Shown here in pieces: positions 31,956 through 41,441 of a stretch of 64,000 nucleotides of DNA. Below the pieces are notes generated by a model that worked only from the letters and a program-made list of their open reading frames with translations, did no database searches and was not told the DNA's origin. The stretch comes from Terrimicrobium sacchariphilum (GTDB lineage: Bacteria; Verrucomicrobiota; Verrucomicrobiia; Chthoniobacterales; Terrimicrobiaceae): NCBI RefSeq assembly GCF_001613545.1, contig NZ_BDCO01000002.1, positions 744,001 to 808,000 on the forward strand. The letters run 5' to 3'. Each line of letters opens with the position of its first letter. Position 1 is the first letter of the stretch. The position numbers and the translations under genes were made by a program.

Positions 31956-34352
31956 TTACCAGGAGATCAGGAGATCCCCGGTGACATGGTGCGCGACGAT
32001 GCCGGGGCCGGATTTTTCCGAAGGCACTGGGGTGCCGAGGCCAAGGTAGGCGTCATTCAGGGTAAAGGCGGGCGAGGTGCCCACCTGGGGGAGGAAGGTC
32101 ACCCGGGCATCCTTCAGGCCGGTGACAAGGAGGCGGCGGCTGATTCCGATTTCCCCCGAGTATTGCTCGCGGCACGAGACCTCTCCACTCTCCGGCTGGG
32201 TGACGAAGACGCGGCATTCCCTGTGCCAGGCTTTTGGCAGATGCATCTGGCCGGAGCCATCGCCGGTGAAGAGGACGTCGCAACCCACGGGGATGGGCAC
32301 GCCCTCGGGAAATCTCCAGCCGAGCCGCACCGAGGTCGACGGCCAGTAGCCGGAGAAGAACCAGCCATTGTCCCGCCGCGCAGCGAGCAGCAGCGGGTCA
32401 ATCAATTTTCCGGCAGGCTTCACGTAGGTAATCTCGTAGCCAAAGACTTGAAGCATCCAGCGCATGAGACGTTCGGCCGGGAACCACTCGGCGGGATCGT
32501 CGGCTTCCGGCAGGCGGGCCGTAATGGCTTTCACATCCGCGCAGAATGCTCCGCGCACCCAGGCCACGGTGCCTCCTGCGGGCAGGCGGCGGGCCAGGGC
32601 AAAGCTCCGGGTTTCGCCGTCCCTCTCCACGGTGGCGAGCACCTCGACATCGTCGCGCGCAGGCAGCGCCACGCCGACGCCTCCGCCGGAGGTGAGCTCG
32701 CGCACCAGCATTTTTCCCGGCACCTGTTCGCCCGCATCGGGGCGCAGCGTGGTGGTGAAATGGACTTCTCCTGCGATGGCGGGAGCGGGTCGCGCATCGA
32801 GCCACTTTGCGATGCGGGCGTCGAGGTGGTCCAGTGGACCGTACAGCAGGAGCCGGCCACCGGATTCCACATGCTGCACGAGAGTATCCGCCCAGGCGGA
32901 ATCCTCGGGCGGGGCCGGGCTGACGAGGATGGTGCCGGCAAAGGGAGAGGTTCCTGACGAGACGAGGTTGCGCGTCGAGACGACGGTGTTGAGAGGGAAT
33001 CCCGCGTTCACCGCGCCGCGAATGAACCAGTCGCCGAAAAAGACCTCGGAGATGCGGGTGGGGTTGCCCAGCGTCCAGTCATGGTACTCATCAAATGGAT
33101 AAACCCAGGTGACGAGGCCCGGCTGGTCGGGGAAGTCCGCGAGCGCCCGCAGGAGATGCGGCGTGATTTCGCCCGGCACCTCGTCGGGCATCCTGCCATA
33201 GGAATCGTCGATGGTCAGCAGAGCCACGGAATCCGGCTGACGCGGCGTGCCGTCGGCCTCGAGACGGCTGCAAGCCAGCGGCAGATAGATATCGTGGGGT
33301 TCGCGACCGTAGCGGTCGAGCCATGGGCTGTTCAGCCACCAGGGATCATGGATGTAGTAGCGGAAGGGTACGGCGCTGCCCTCGGGCAATTCCGCGATGT
33401 GGGAGAGCCAGCCGACGATCTCCAGGCCATAGTCGCCATTCAGCGCCGCCCATGGGGAATTCACCGGAGCCGTCACCCCGTAACCCCCGCGAAAGATCTC
33501 CCGGACGGGTGCGGCGTCCGAGGCGAGGTCCATGCCCGTCGACAAATTGCTGCCCCGGGTTTCGATCGGGACCGAGGGACATTCGCGGCGGAAGTCCTCC
33601 CAGAATCGGAGGATCGAAGCATTCACGCCTTCGACATTGGCAAGGTCAAAGCGGTCACCGTCAAAGACCTCGCCCGTGACATTCCAGGAATCGAGCGAAT
33701 AGCCGAAGCCATTGGAAAGCCATAGATAGTCAATACCCAGGTCGCGGAAGAAGTGGTCGCTTTGCCGGCCGAGGAAGGTTCCCAGGGTGGTGCCATCGGG
33801 AATGCCCTGTGGAAATCCGGCATACGACCCGGCATCGCCCCGGAGTGTGGCGGCGCAGTGCACCCACTGGCACGCGCCCATGATGTCGCCCTTGTTGATC
33901 TCGGGATGGCGTTCGTACTTGAAGGAAGACTCGGCAAACTCCGGACCCGGATCAAAGATCGTGCCGACCGTGACGGGGAGGCCGGTCACTTCCTGCCCGA
34001 TGGTCTTCAAGCTCGCGACGAGATCGCGCAGGCGCGCATAGGTCCAGACCGACGCGTCCTCCCGGTAGAGCCAGCGGCTCGAGTGGAGCGTGCGGCGCCC
34101 GGGGTCCCAGGAATGGGCAGGGCTGTCATTCGCGATGCCGATCCATTTTGCCCATTGGATCTCGTCGTCCATTCGGCCCTTGTAATCCAGGATCTCGCTG
34201 CCCTCGGCGGTCCAGAGAAGGAAGGAGATTTTTTCCGCGGAGCGAATGAGCCGGTCCCACTGCCGGAGGATGCCGCGGATGACATCCGCCATGGCGGCGG
34301 GAGAGCTGTCGTGAAAAGGCTTGAGAGAGATCTCGAGGATGAGTCGTTTCAT
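31956..34352 (-). CDS. Large cytoplasmic protein, possible uncharacterised glycosidase
   Basis: 798 residues from the ATG at 34352 (MKRLILEISLKPFHDSSP). I do not recognise the family. The first 470 residues look like an alpha/beta barrel with aromatic-rich loops (IDYLWLSNGFGYSLDSWN, VPIETRGSNLS, YYIHDPWWLNSPWLDRYG, LVTWVYPFDEYHDW). The next part (LVSPAPPEDSAWADTLVQHV, GGRLLLYGPLDHL) resembles the GATase-like trimerisation domain of GH42-type enzymes, and the last 150 residues are beta-rich. No signal peptide. Its place in the glycosidase operon supports, but does not prove, a carbohydrate-active role. Confidence 0.6.
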   Translation of the reverse strand: MKRLILEISLKPFHDSSPAAMADVIRGILRQWDRLIRSAEKISFLLWTAEGSEILDYKGRMDDEIQWAKWIGIANDSPAHSWDPGRRTLHSSRWLYREDASVWTYARLRDLVASLKTIGQEVTGLPVTVGTIFDPGPEFAESSFKYERHPEINKGDIMGACQWVHCAATLRGDAGSYAGFPQGIPDGTTLGTFLGRQSDHFFRDLGIDYLWLSNGFGYSLDSWNVTGEVFDGDRFDLANVEGVNASILRFWEDFRRECPSVPIETRGSNLSTGMDLASDAAPVREIFRGGYGVTAPVNSPWAALNGDYGLEIVGWLSHIAELPEGSAVPFRYYIHDPWWLNSPWLDRYGREPHDIYLPLACSRLEADGTPRQPDSVALLTIDDSYGRMPDEVPGEITPHLLRALADFPDQPGLVTWVYPFDEYHDWTLGNPTRISEVFFGDWFIRGAVNAGFPLNTVVSTRNLVSSGTSPFAGTILVSPAPPEDSAWADTLVQHVESGGRLLLYGPLDHLDARIAKWLDARPAPAIAGEVHFTTTLRPDAGEQVPGKMLVRELTSGGGVGVALPARDDVEVLATVERDGETRSFALARRLPAGGTVAWVRGAFCADVKAITARLPEADDPAEWFPAERLMRWMLQVFGYEITYVKPAGKLIDPLLLAARRDNGWFFSGYWPSTSVRLGWRFPEGVPIPVGCDVLFTGDGSGQMHLPKAWHRECRVFVTQPESGEVSCREQYSGEIGISRRLLVTGLKDARVTFLPQVGTSPAFTLNDAYLGLGTPVPSEKSGPGIVAHHVTGDLLISW

Positions 34353-34454
34353 GATGATGGATGAAGTCTGGAATCCGCCGCCGATCCGCGCGCATGAAGA
34401 AGGGGGCTGGGGCAATCTGGTTTCATAAGCAGGCAATACATGCGGTCTTCCTCA

Positions 34455-35906
34455 CTAAACAACGCCCCGCCGGGCCTCCAGCCGGGAGCGAATCTCGGCC
34501 ATCCCTGCCCGATCGAGGGGATACCAATAGGTGAGCAGCAGGGCGAGAGCCCAGAGCACCGCGGGAAAGAGGATATAAATCCCGATCATGCGGGAGATGA
34601 CTCCGTCCACCTGCTCCGCGTGCTTCACGGAAAACCCGGAAAGCTCGAGGAGCAGGCCGCTTGCGCCGGTCGCGCAACTGAGCGAGGCCTTGAAGAACCA
34701 GGAGAAGAAGGCGTTCAGCGAACCTTCCCGCCGCCGGCCGGTCTGCAGCTCGTCGTAATCCGCCGTGTCCGCCTTCATGGAGGGAATGAGGAGCCACACC
34801 GCCGAGATGGCGCTGGACTCGAAGACGCCGGGGATAAGGGTGAGATAGGGATTCGCGGGATCGAGGAAGAAGTATCCCATCACATGCCCGACAAGGGTGA
34901 AGCCGATCATGCAGAAGAGAACGTTCCTTTTATCGAATCTCACCGCGAGCCAGGACCAGGCAGGAATGAGCAGGATGCCTGTGACGACGATGACGCTGCC
35001 CTTCCAGCCGCTCACGACCGCCGCCGCGGCGAGATCGCCATGGAAAAGATAGTAGATGCCGACGTATTGACCCAGCCCGGTGACGGCGACCGATCCGAAA
35101 ACCATGAGGAAGGTGATGCCGATCAAGGACCACAAGGGCTTGCAACTGGCGGACTCCCTGATGCTTTGCCAGAGCGGCTCCCGAGGCTTGAGCGAGTTCT
35201 CAGACTCAAAATGACGCTCCTTGACGAAGAAGGCCGGAAGCAGGCCGCAGACCAGAATGAGGCCCGCAATGATCCAGCAGGCGGTCTTCATGCCGATGAC
35301 GATGTCTCCCTTGCCCGTCGCAGGGTTGATAAACCAGCTGCCGGTGAGAAAGGCGAGGAGCCAGCTGCCAAGGAGGGCGGAGACCTTGCCGAAGAAGGTC
35401 ATCCAGCTGGCGAGGCGGGTGCGTTCATCGTAGTTGGGAGTCAGCTCCAGCTGGAGGGCGTAGTACGGCATGGCCCATAGCGAGAAGCAGGTGAAAAACA
35501 CGATCCCCACGCCGATGAGATACAGGATCCTGGGAAACTCGCCGAGAGTAGCCGGCATGTTCCAGAACAGCGGATACACGCAGGCGGTCAGGATGGCTCC
35601 GGCGATGAGGAAGGGCTTGCGGCGACCCCAGCGGGTGCGGGCGTTGTCTGAGATGTTTCCCACAAAGGGATCGATGAAGGCATTCCAGATCAGGAGAATC
35701 ATGAGCACGATCCCCAGCAGTGTCGGGCTGATCCCCAGGCCGATATTGAAATACGGCATCCAGAGCGCGCCGGTGAGGAAGCCTACGGCGACATTCTCCG
35801 TGCTTACGCCCACGCTGAAGGTTACCTTTTGCAGGAGCGGAATGCGCTCGAGCACGGCAGTCTGCGGGCAGGTGACCTGAGGATCAGGAGCGATGACCTG
35901 AGACAT
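34455..35906 (-). CDS. GPH-family sugar/cation symporter
   Basis: 483 residues, twelve predicted membrane helices. DPFVGNISDNARTRWGRRKPF after helix 2 is the hallmark loop of the GPH (melibiose/xyloside/glucuronide) transporters, and LTPNYDERTRLASWMTFFGK after helix 4 is also typical. It would import the sugar or oligosaccharide cleaved by the surrounding cytoplasmic GH2, GH99-like and GH63-like enzymes. It lies 48 nt downstream of the GH99-like gene on the same strand. Confidence 0.9.
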   Translation of the reverse strand: MSQVIAPDPQVTCPQTAVLERIPLLQKVTFSVGVSTENVAVGFLTGALWMPYFNIGLGISPTLLGIVLMILLIWNAFIDPFVGNISDNARTRWGRRKPFLIAGAILTACVYPLFWNMPATLGEFPRILYLIGVGIVFFTCFSLWAMPYYALQLELTPNYDERTRLASWMTFFGKVSALLGSWLLAFLTGSWFINPATGKGDIVIGMKTACWIIAGLILVCGLLPAFFVKERHFESENSLKPREPLWQSIRESASCKPLWSLIGITFLMVFGSVAVTGLGQYVGIYYLFHGDLAAAAVVSGWKGSVIVVTGILLIPAWSWLAVRFDKRNVLFCMIGFTLVGHVMGYFFLDPANPYLTLIPGVFESSAISAVWLLIPSMKADTADYDELQTGRRREGSLNAFFSWFFKASLSCATGASGLLLELSGFSVKHAEQVDGVISRMIGIYILFPAVLWALALLLTYWYPLDRAGMAEIRSRLEARRGVV

Positions 35907-35954
35907 GTCAGGAATGTGGATTTCGGAGGTTCACGCGATCTGCCCGCACGGGTT

Positions 35955-37127
35955 TCATTGTTTTCCGAGGCTGGTGCGACAGGCATCGCGCAGCGCCTCC
36001 AGATACCGCATGCCGTGGCGCGTGTCGGGTTCCAGATAGCTTCCTTCCGTCCATTCGTTCCATGCGTTGATGGTGAGGGCGGGCAGACATCCTGGGCTGC
36101 GGCGCACGCGGTCGAGGGCGCGAGCCACCTGCTCGCCAAATCGCTCCGGGGTGTTGTCCCGGATCACAGACATGAAGGGGTAGCCAATGGGGCGGAAGAC
36201 ATCGGATGCCACGGTGCGTGGACTCGGGTCCCAGCCCATCGTCACATTGGAAAGATAGGGAAGAGTCAATTCCGATGTGATGCGATCCCAGTACGCATGG
36301 TATTGGGCGGCCACGTCCTCGTAGGGCGTGGCGGGGAACTTGCCGAGCGTCGCGTGATGGATCCAGACGTAGGAGGAAAAGCTGTCAAAGCCCAGTTCGG
36401 CGAGGACCTGGGCGGGTTCGGTCACCTGCTTCTCGCCCGGGAGGATGGTCTCGCCCCAGAGCACGGCATTGAGATGGAGATCGGGAAAGCCGGCGCGGCG
36501 CGCGAGGGTGCGAAATTCCTCCAGGGCCTGCCGGGCGGCCGCCAGACTGCCGAGGCCCTCCACGAACCGGCTGAGTTCATAGATGGAGAAGTAGGGGCGG
36601 CCATCGATTTTCCAGTAGTTTGGCTGCTGAAAGTAGCGTTCGATGACCTGCTCGCAGATCGCCCGGAAGCCTTTGGCGGAAACCTCGCCCCGGTAAAGCA
36701 CTGGGGTGTCGCGGTGCATGTCGGCCATCGCCTTGGCGGGATGAATGTCCACCCAGGTGTGGTTGGCCCACATGAGGGCAAACTTCAGCCGGTCGCGATT
36801 CGGCGCCTGGAGAAAACCCTCGTCGAGCGCACGTCCCAGAAACGGCCCGTCCTCATAGTGATACCAGTCGAAAAGGAAGACATCGATGGCGTGGTCTGCG
36901 GCGGCGTCGATCTTTCGCCCCATCACGGCAGGGTCGGCCTCATCCTCGTATCCCCAGGCAGGCACCAGCGGCTGGGTGTGGCCCTCAAAGCGCGGGCGGG
37001 CGGTTTTCAAAAGCTCCCACTCCGTCCAGCCCGGGCCGTGCAGCGCCTCGTTGCGGGTGTCGGCGTGGTAGTTAGGAAAGTAATAGGCGGCGATCTCCAC
37101 CGGAGTATGGCTTGCGGACTTATTCAT
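35955..37127 (-). CDS. GH99-like / WbsX-type glycosidase
   Basis: 390 residues from the ATG at 37127, overlapping the GH2 stop by 8 nt. AAYYFPNYHADTRNEALHGP, GWTEWELLKTARPRFEGHTQ and the C-terminal INAWNEWTEGSYLEPD are characteristic of the GH99-like (Glyco_tran_WbsX) family, with Glu residues in NEW/EGSYLEPD as possible catalytic groups. Relatives act on alpha-mannosides or are tied to polysaccharide metabolism. No signal peptide. The neighbouring beta-mannosidase supports a mannose-containing substrate. Confidence 0.82.
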   Translation of the reverse strand: MNKSASHTPVEIAAYYFPNYHADTRNEALHGPGWTEWELLKTARPRFEGHTQPLVPAWGYEDEADPAVMGRKIDAAADHAIDVFLFDWYHYEDGPFLGRALDEGFLQAPNRDRLKFALMWANHTWVDIHPAKAMADMHRDTPVLYRGEVSAKGFRAICEQVIERYFQQPNYWKIDGRPYFSIYELSRFVEGLGSLAAARQALEEFRTLARRAGFPDLHLNAVLWGETILPGEKQVTEPAQVLAELGFDSFSSYVWIHHATLGKFPATPYEDVAAQYHAYWDRITSELTLPYLSNVTMGWDPSPRTVASDVFRPIGYPFMSVIRDNTPERFGEQVARALDRVRRSPGCLPALTINAWNEWTEGSYLEPDTRHGMRYLEALRDACRTSLGKQ

Positions 37128-39573
37128 AAGTTTCCCGGAGATGACGAATGGTGAGAGCTTTGCGGAATGCTGCCAGGGTGGGCTTGTTGCGCTTGGGGGT
37201 AAACTGAATGACCCGGGGCAAGCCGGGCAGAAGCGTGAAGGCGTTGTCGTCAAACTCGCCGGGGATGTCATCCGCATTCAGCGAGACCCAGAAGGCCGGG
37301 TGATTGGTCGACAGGGTTACGGCAAATCCGCCGGGGATGGCTTCGATCTTCCGGGTAATCTCGGCCTGGGGCAGATCGCATTTCTTGTAGGTCGCAAAGA
37401 AAAACGTATTGCGAACCACACGACCGCCGACAGTTCCCTCCACCTGGAGGAAGAGCTTCTCCGGTCGGTCCGGGATTTGAGAGGCCGTGATGGTGCGAAG
37501 CAAAGCGGCGGCCCCAGCCGGGATCGCTTCGCGCCAGGAGAACTTTTTCCGGACGGCACCTGAGAAGTCGCGAATGCTGATTTCCACCCGGCCGCTGGCG
37601 GGGTCGGGCAGGTCATTCGTTCCCCAGATCTCGACTGCTCCGTCTTTGCCAGGGTGGATCGAAACCAGGACGGGATCGAAGAACCGCCGGGCGGCGTGGT
37701 GCAGGAGCTTCCACTTTCCGCCGTACTCCAGCGAGGACCAGGAGCAAACCGGCCAGAGGTCGTTCAACTGCCAGTAGAGCGCGCCCATGCAGAGCGGTCG
37801 CAGCCGACGCCAGTGCTCCACTGCGATCTGGATCGCGATGGCCTGCTGGACCTGGCTGAGATAGACAAAGTTCTCAAATCCCTGGGGGATGCGAAAATAC
37901 CGGGCAAAGTTTTCGGTGATACGGGTATTGCCTCCCGGATTGCGCTGGTGGTGCTCCATGACGGGAGCGGTAACATTCCACTGGTCCCGCGGAGCATAGG
38001 TCTTGACCACATCCAGGGAAGGAAAGGACTGGTAGCCAAACTCGGAGCAAAAGCGCGGGCGCACGTTCAGATACTCCTCGAAGGGCTTGCCCTCGTGCCA
38101 GACGCTCCAGAAATGCATGTCGCCCCGGCCGTCGGAGTGCCAGCAATCCGAGTAATCCCCCGGCCCGCCGCACGGGCTGCTGGGCCAATAGACCCGCCGG
38201 GGGTCGAGCTCGCGGACAATGCGGCCCACCACGCCTTCATTCAGCCGGTCGTAGTCGATCAGATAACGATCGCGGTTTTTCCTCGGTTCCTCGAACCACG
38301 ACAACGCGCCGACGTTTTCGTTGTTCCCGCACCAAAGGGCGAGCGAGGCGTGATGCCGGAGGCGCTTGACCTGATGAACGATCTCCGGCTCCACCTCGGC
38401 GAGGAACTCCGGCGTGCCGGGATAGAGTGCACAGGAAAACATGAAGTCCTGCCACACGAGCAGGCCCTTTTCATCGCAGAGATCATAGAAACAGTCGGAC
38501 TCATACTGCCCGCCGCCCCAGACGCGGATCATGTTCATGTGCACGGCGGCTGCGCTGGAGAGCAGATCGTCCATCACCTCGCGGGTGATGCGCTGCGGCA
38601 AGGCATCCGTGGGAATCCAGTTGGCACCCTTGCAGAAAATCGGCCGTCCATTGACTACGAAGGTGAGTGAGACGCCATCGGCATCCTCTGAATTCACCAC
38701 CTCCACGGTGCGCAGGCCGATGCGCTTGCGAGTGGAATCTCCCGCCACGCTCACCTGGAGATCGTACAGGGGCTGATCGCCGTGACCATTTGGCCACCAG
38801 AGGCGGGGGCGACGGATCACGACTTTTTCCTGTAGAATATTGAGGCCGGGACGCAGCGTGACCGGGCGTGCGATTCGCTGGCCGTCCAGGGTGATTTCCA
38901 GCATGGTTTCGCCACCCTCGGGAGATGTCACCTCGCAGTGAATGGAAACCTCGACCAGTCCCTTGCGGTGGGTCTGCTCGGTCCAGACGTACTCGATGCG
39001 GCCCAGCGAGGTGGCGCCGAGATAGAGTGGGCCGCCGATGGCGGCGACCATGAGACACGGACCCCAGTCCCAGCCGGCATGGCACTGCGGTTTGCGAAGG
39101 AGGTTGCGGTGCGGCGACTGGACGGGGAACTGAGTGTAGGGGACGGGATATTTCAACGCCCTGGCCCGCTCCTCGGCCTCACGCTCCGCCGAGGCCAGCA
39201 CGATACGGATGTGGTTTTCCCCGATCCGCAGGAAGGGTTTGACCTCCACGCGCTGCCGGACGAATGCGTTGCAAGTCGTGCTGACCTTGTGGCCGTTGAC
39301 AAAGATGGCGGCCACCGTGTCGAGGCTCTCGGCATGGAGAAAGACCGACTTCTCGGCGAGGTAGTCCGCAGTCAGCGAAAACGTGCGCTCGTACGTCCAG
39401 TCCTCCCTCCCGACCCACTGCGCGGCCAGCTCTTCCTCGGCCCAGTAGGGATCGGAGATCTTTCCGGCTGCGATCAGCGCGCTATGTGTGTCGCCCGGTA
39501 CTTCCGCAGGGCATGTCACGCCGGATGGAGAGGACGACAGCGTCCATGCGCCTTCGAGAGAGCAGATTTTCAT
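37120..39573 (-). CDS. GH2 beta-mannosidase
   Basis: 817 residues without signal peptide. It begins with the GH2 sugar-binding domain (LEGAWTLSSS, VPGDTHSALIAAG, WTYERTF, LHAESLDTVAAIFVNG). CHAGWDWGPCL is a beta-mannosidase-specific stretch, WCGNNENVGALSWF (about 419) carries the acid/base Glu, and FCSEFGYQSFPS (about 511) the nucleophile Glu. A C-terminal beta domain completes the usual architecture. It should release mannose from the non-reducing end of imported beta-manno-oligosaccharides. It lies 25 nt downstream of the GHL10-like gene. Confidence 0.92.
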   Translation of the reverse strand: MKICSLEGAWTLSSSPSGVTCPAEVPGDTHSALIAAGKISDPYWAEEELAAQWVGREDWTYERTFSLTADYLAEKSVFLHAESLDTVAAIFVNGHKVSTTCNAFVRQRVEVKPFLRIGENHIRIVLASAEREAEERARALKYPVPYTQFPVQSPHRNLLRKPQCHAGWDWGPCLMVAAIGGPLYLGATSLGRIEYVWTEQTHRKGLVEVSIHCEVTSPEGGETMLEITLDGQRIARPVTLRPGLNILQEKVVIRRPRLWWPNGHGDQPLYDLQVSVAGDSTRKRIGLRTVEVVNSEDADGVSLTFVVNGRPIFCKGANWIPTDALPQRITREVMDDLLSSAAAVHMNMIRVWGGGQYESDCFYDLCDEKGLLVWQDFMFSCALYPGTPEFLAEVEPEIVHQVKRLRHHASLALWCGNNENVGALSWFEEPRKNRDRYLIDYDRLNEGVVGRIVRELDPRRVYWPSSPCGGPGDYSDCWHSDGRGDMHFWSVWHEGKPFEEYLNVRPRFCSEFGYQSFPSLDVVKTYAPRDQWNVTAPVMEHHQRNPGGNTRITENFARYFRIPQGFENFVYLSQVQQAIAIQIAVEHWRRLRPLCMGALYWQLNDLWPVCSWSSLEYGGKWKLLHHAARRFFDPVLVSIHPGKDGAVEIWGTNDLPDPASGRVEISIRDFSGAVRKKFSWREAIPAGAAALLRTITASQIPDRPEKLFLQVEGTVGGRVVRNTFFFATYKKCDLPQAEITRKIEAIPGGFAVTLSTNHPAFWVSLNADDIPGEFDDNAFTLLPGLPRVIQFTPKRNKPTLAAFRKALTIRHLRETYE

Positions 39574-39598
39574 TGAGAGTTTGGCGGGAGAGAGGGGA

Positions 39599-41431
39599 CT
39601 ATGGATAGCCGCTGTGGTTCAGGAAATCCCGGAGGATGCGGGCGGCGGGTTCATTCAGGCCGACCTCGCGGTATTGCTCGATCAAGCCGTAGTTGATCTC
39701 GTTCGTCTCGGAGTGCGCGACCTCGTAGATGAGGATGCCCGAGACGTTGGGATCGGCATCCACGGCGTTGAGGTACTCGTCATTGAGCTCGCGCCCTTGG
39801 GAGACATAGCAATGTGCCCAGACCCGCTTGCCCGCCTCGGTGGCGTACTCCTTGATTTCGCGGGCGAGGACGGGATCGTAGGCATTGAAGTGATAGTCTT
39901 TCAACGTCACCTCATCAGCCAGGTCGACGAGAGCTTTCCAGTCCTGGAACCAGATCTTGGGCATCGCCCAAAAGCCGAGTTCATTGATGTCCGCGCTGAG
40001 CCGAGGTCGTGCGTGGCAGTGGCGCAGGTGAATCTGCAGCTTCCGACCGGCACGGTGCAGTTCGCGGGCTGCTTCCTGGACAAAACCGACGAAGAACTCT
40101 CCGCGTAATGCCATGAGCTTCAGCGGATCATGAGGCTCGGTGAGAATGTCCACGCCATGCCTGGCCTTGTACGCCTGAACGAGCGGGGCATTGAACCCGT
40201 AGTTCACATAATCGCTCACCATGCCGGAGTGGTTCTGCAGCCGGATGTCCACGCCATCAAAACCCATCTCGATGCAGGTTTTCACCCAGTCGAGCCAGTA
40301 GGCCCGCACCTCGGGATAAGCCTCGCAGGGCGTGCCCTTCATCGTCGCGAGGTGGCCGCGAGCGATGCCGTAGGCACCTGCTGATTTCCAACCCGAGCCG
40401 CGAAAGCCCGAGCCGTACCACTCGAATTCAAAGCCCCATTCCCGCAGTTCCGCCTCCGCCGCAGCCGGATCATCGATGGGGCGGGCGATTTGCTCCATGC
40501 CCCATGTGCGCTCGGCGGCGGGCTTGAGGTTTTCCACCGTATTGCCGCCCCTTCGAATGTAGGAGGTCACGGTGGCGGGGAGTGGACCGTCCGGCCCCTC
40601 CAGAGTGATCATGGATTGAGGGAGAGTGTGGAGGCGGTTTGCCGAGTTTACCAGCACGGCGAAATAGCGGATGGAGGGCGGGATATTCAGACCCGAGAGC
40701 GTGAAGACACGGCATCGGGCCGGGCGTTCCTGCAAGGGAAACCCGTTGGAATCGCGAACGATCTCCTCGCGGATTTCCTCCGCGACAGTCAGCGGGCCCT
40801 CATAAGGTCGGTAGGTGCCGTTGTCTGCGCTGGTCAGCAGGCGGAGGTTACACGGTGACGTGTCGCACCCGATGAAGGGCCCCTCCAGATCGGCCACTGC
40901 CTCGAGGCAAAATCGGACTGTGATCGTATGGACGGGCTTTGTCGCCTGCGCAGCGGCGGCCGGATCGGGTTTGCGCTGTACGGCGAGGCCGGGATGCCGG
41001 CTGAGAAGGGCATCGAACCCGATGCGCTCGCCGCCGATCGTCTCGCAGCGAGGCATGTCGTAGACGACCTTTGCCCCGTGCGGCACGGTGGACCCTCCGC
41101 CGCCTTCGTACGGCTTGATGATGGCAAATGCCTCCATGCCGAGCTTGTGGCACTCATGCACATAGGCAAAGTTGGGGTCTCCCAGCGCGACGAGTGACTT
41201 GAAGGAATAGTTTTCAAACCCCGGCACGTCGGGCGGCTGAATGCTCAGGATGGGATTGGAAAACGTCGGGTAGCCGGGATTGCAAAGGACGAAGTACACC
41301 CGGTCAAACCCGAAGCTCTTCAGCAGCCGCAGCTCCTCGGCGACGCGCTCCTGGTCATGGAAACCGACGGCCAGTTGCGGAAAGATATCCACCACCGGCG
41401 CGATCGCCTTGCCCTTTTTGGTTGTCTTCAT
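39599..41431 (-). CDS. GHL10-like (glycosyl hydrolase-like) barrel protein
   Basis: 610 residues from the ATG at 41431, 10 nt after the stop of the preceding gene; no signal peptide. An N-terminal barrel start (ELRLLKSFGFDRVYFVLCN), an inserted beta region (about 190-320) and a C-terminal barrel half (CIEMGFDGVDIRLQNHSG, ILTEPHDPLKLMALRGEFF, KLQIHLRHCHARP, VSGILIYEVAHSETNE) give the look of DUF187/GHL10-type glycosidases. I cannot name catalytic residues with confidence; the Asp of GVDIRL and the Glu of IYEVAH are candidates. Substrate unknown. Confidence 0.62.
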   Translation of the reverse strand: MKTTKKGKAIAPVVDIFPQLAVGFHDQERVAEELRLLKSFGFDRVYFVLCNPGYPTFSNPILSIQPPDVPGFENYSFKSLVALGDPNFAYVHECHKLGMEAFAIIKPYEGGGGSTVPHGAKVVYDMPRCETIGGERIGFDALLSRHPGLAVQRKPDPAAAAQATKPVHTITVRFCLEAVADLEGPFIGCDTSPCNLRLLTSADNGTYRPYEGPLTVAEEIREEIVRDSNGFPLQERPARCRVFTLSGLNIPPSIRYFAVLVNSANRLHTLPQSMITLEGPDGPLPATVTSYIRRGGNTVENLKPAAERTWGMEQIARPIDDPAAAEAELREWGFEFEWYGSGFRGSGWKSAGAYGIARGHLATMKGTPCEAYPEVRAYWLDWVKTCIEMGFDGVDIRLQNHSGMVSDYVNYGFNAPLVQAYKARHGVDILTEPHDPLKLMALRGEFFVGFVQEAARELHRAGRKLQIHLRHCHARPRLSADINELGFWAMPKIWFQDWKALVDLADEVTLKDYHFNAYDPVLAREIKEYATEAGKRVWAHCYVSQGRELNDEYLNAVDADPNVSGILIYEVAHSETNEINYGLIEQYREVGLNEPAARILRDFLNHSGYP

Positions 41432-41441
41432 GGAGCGCGAC

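Noticed and set aside
30391-32049. Open frame of 552 codons on the plus strand
   Set aside because: Antisense to the isomerase-family gene with its conserved motifs; no recognisable domain of its own.
34425-34440. CAATACATGCGG near the start of the 798-residue protein gene as a possible motif A site
   Set aside because: Only one half-site is present; the opposite arm is missing.
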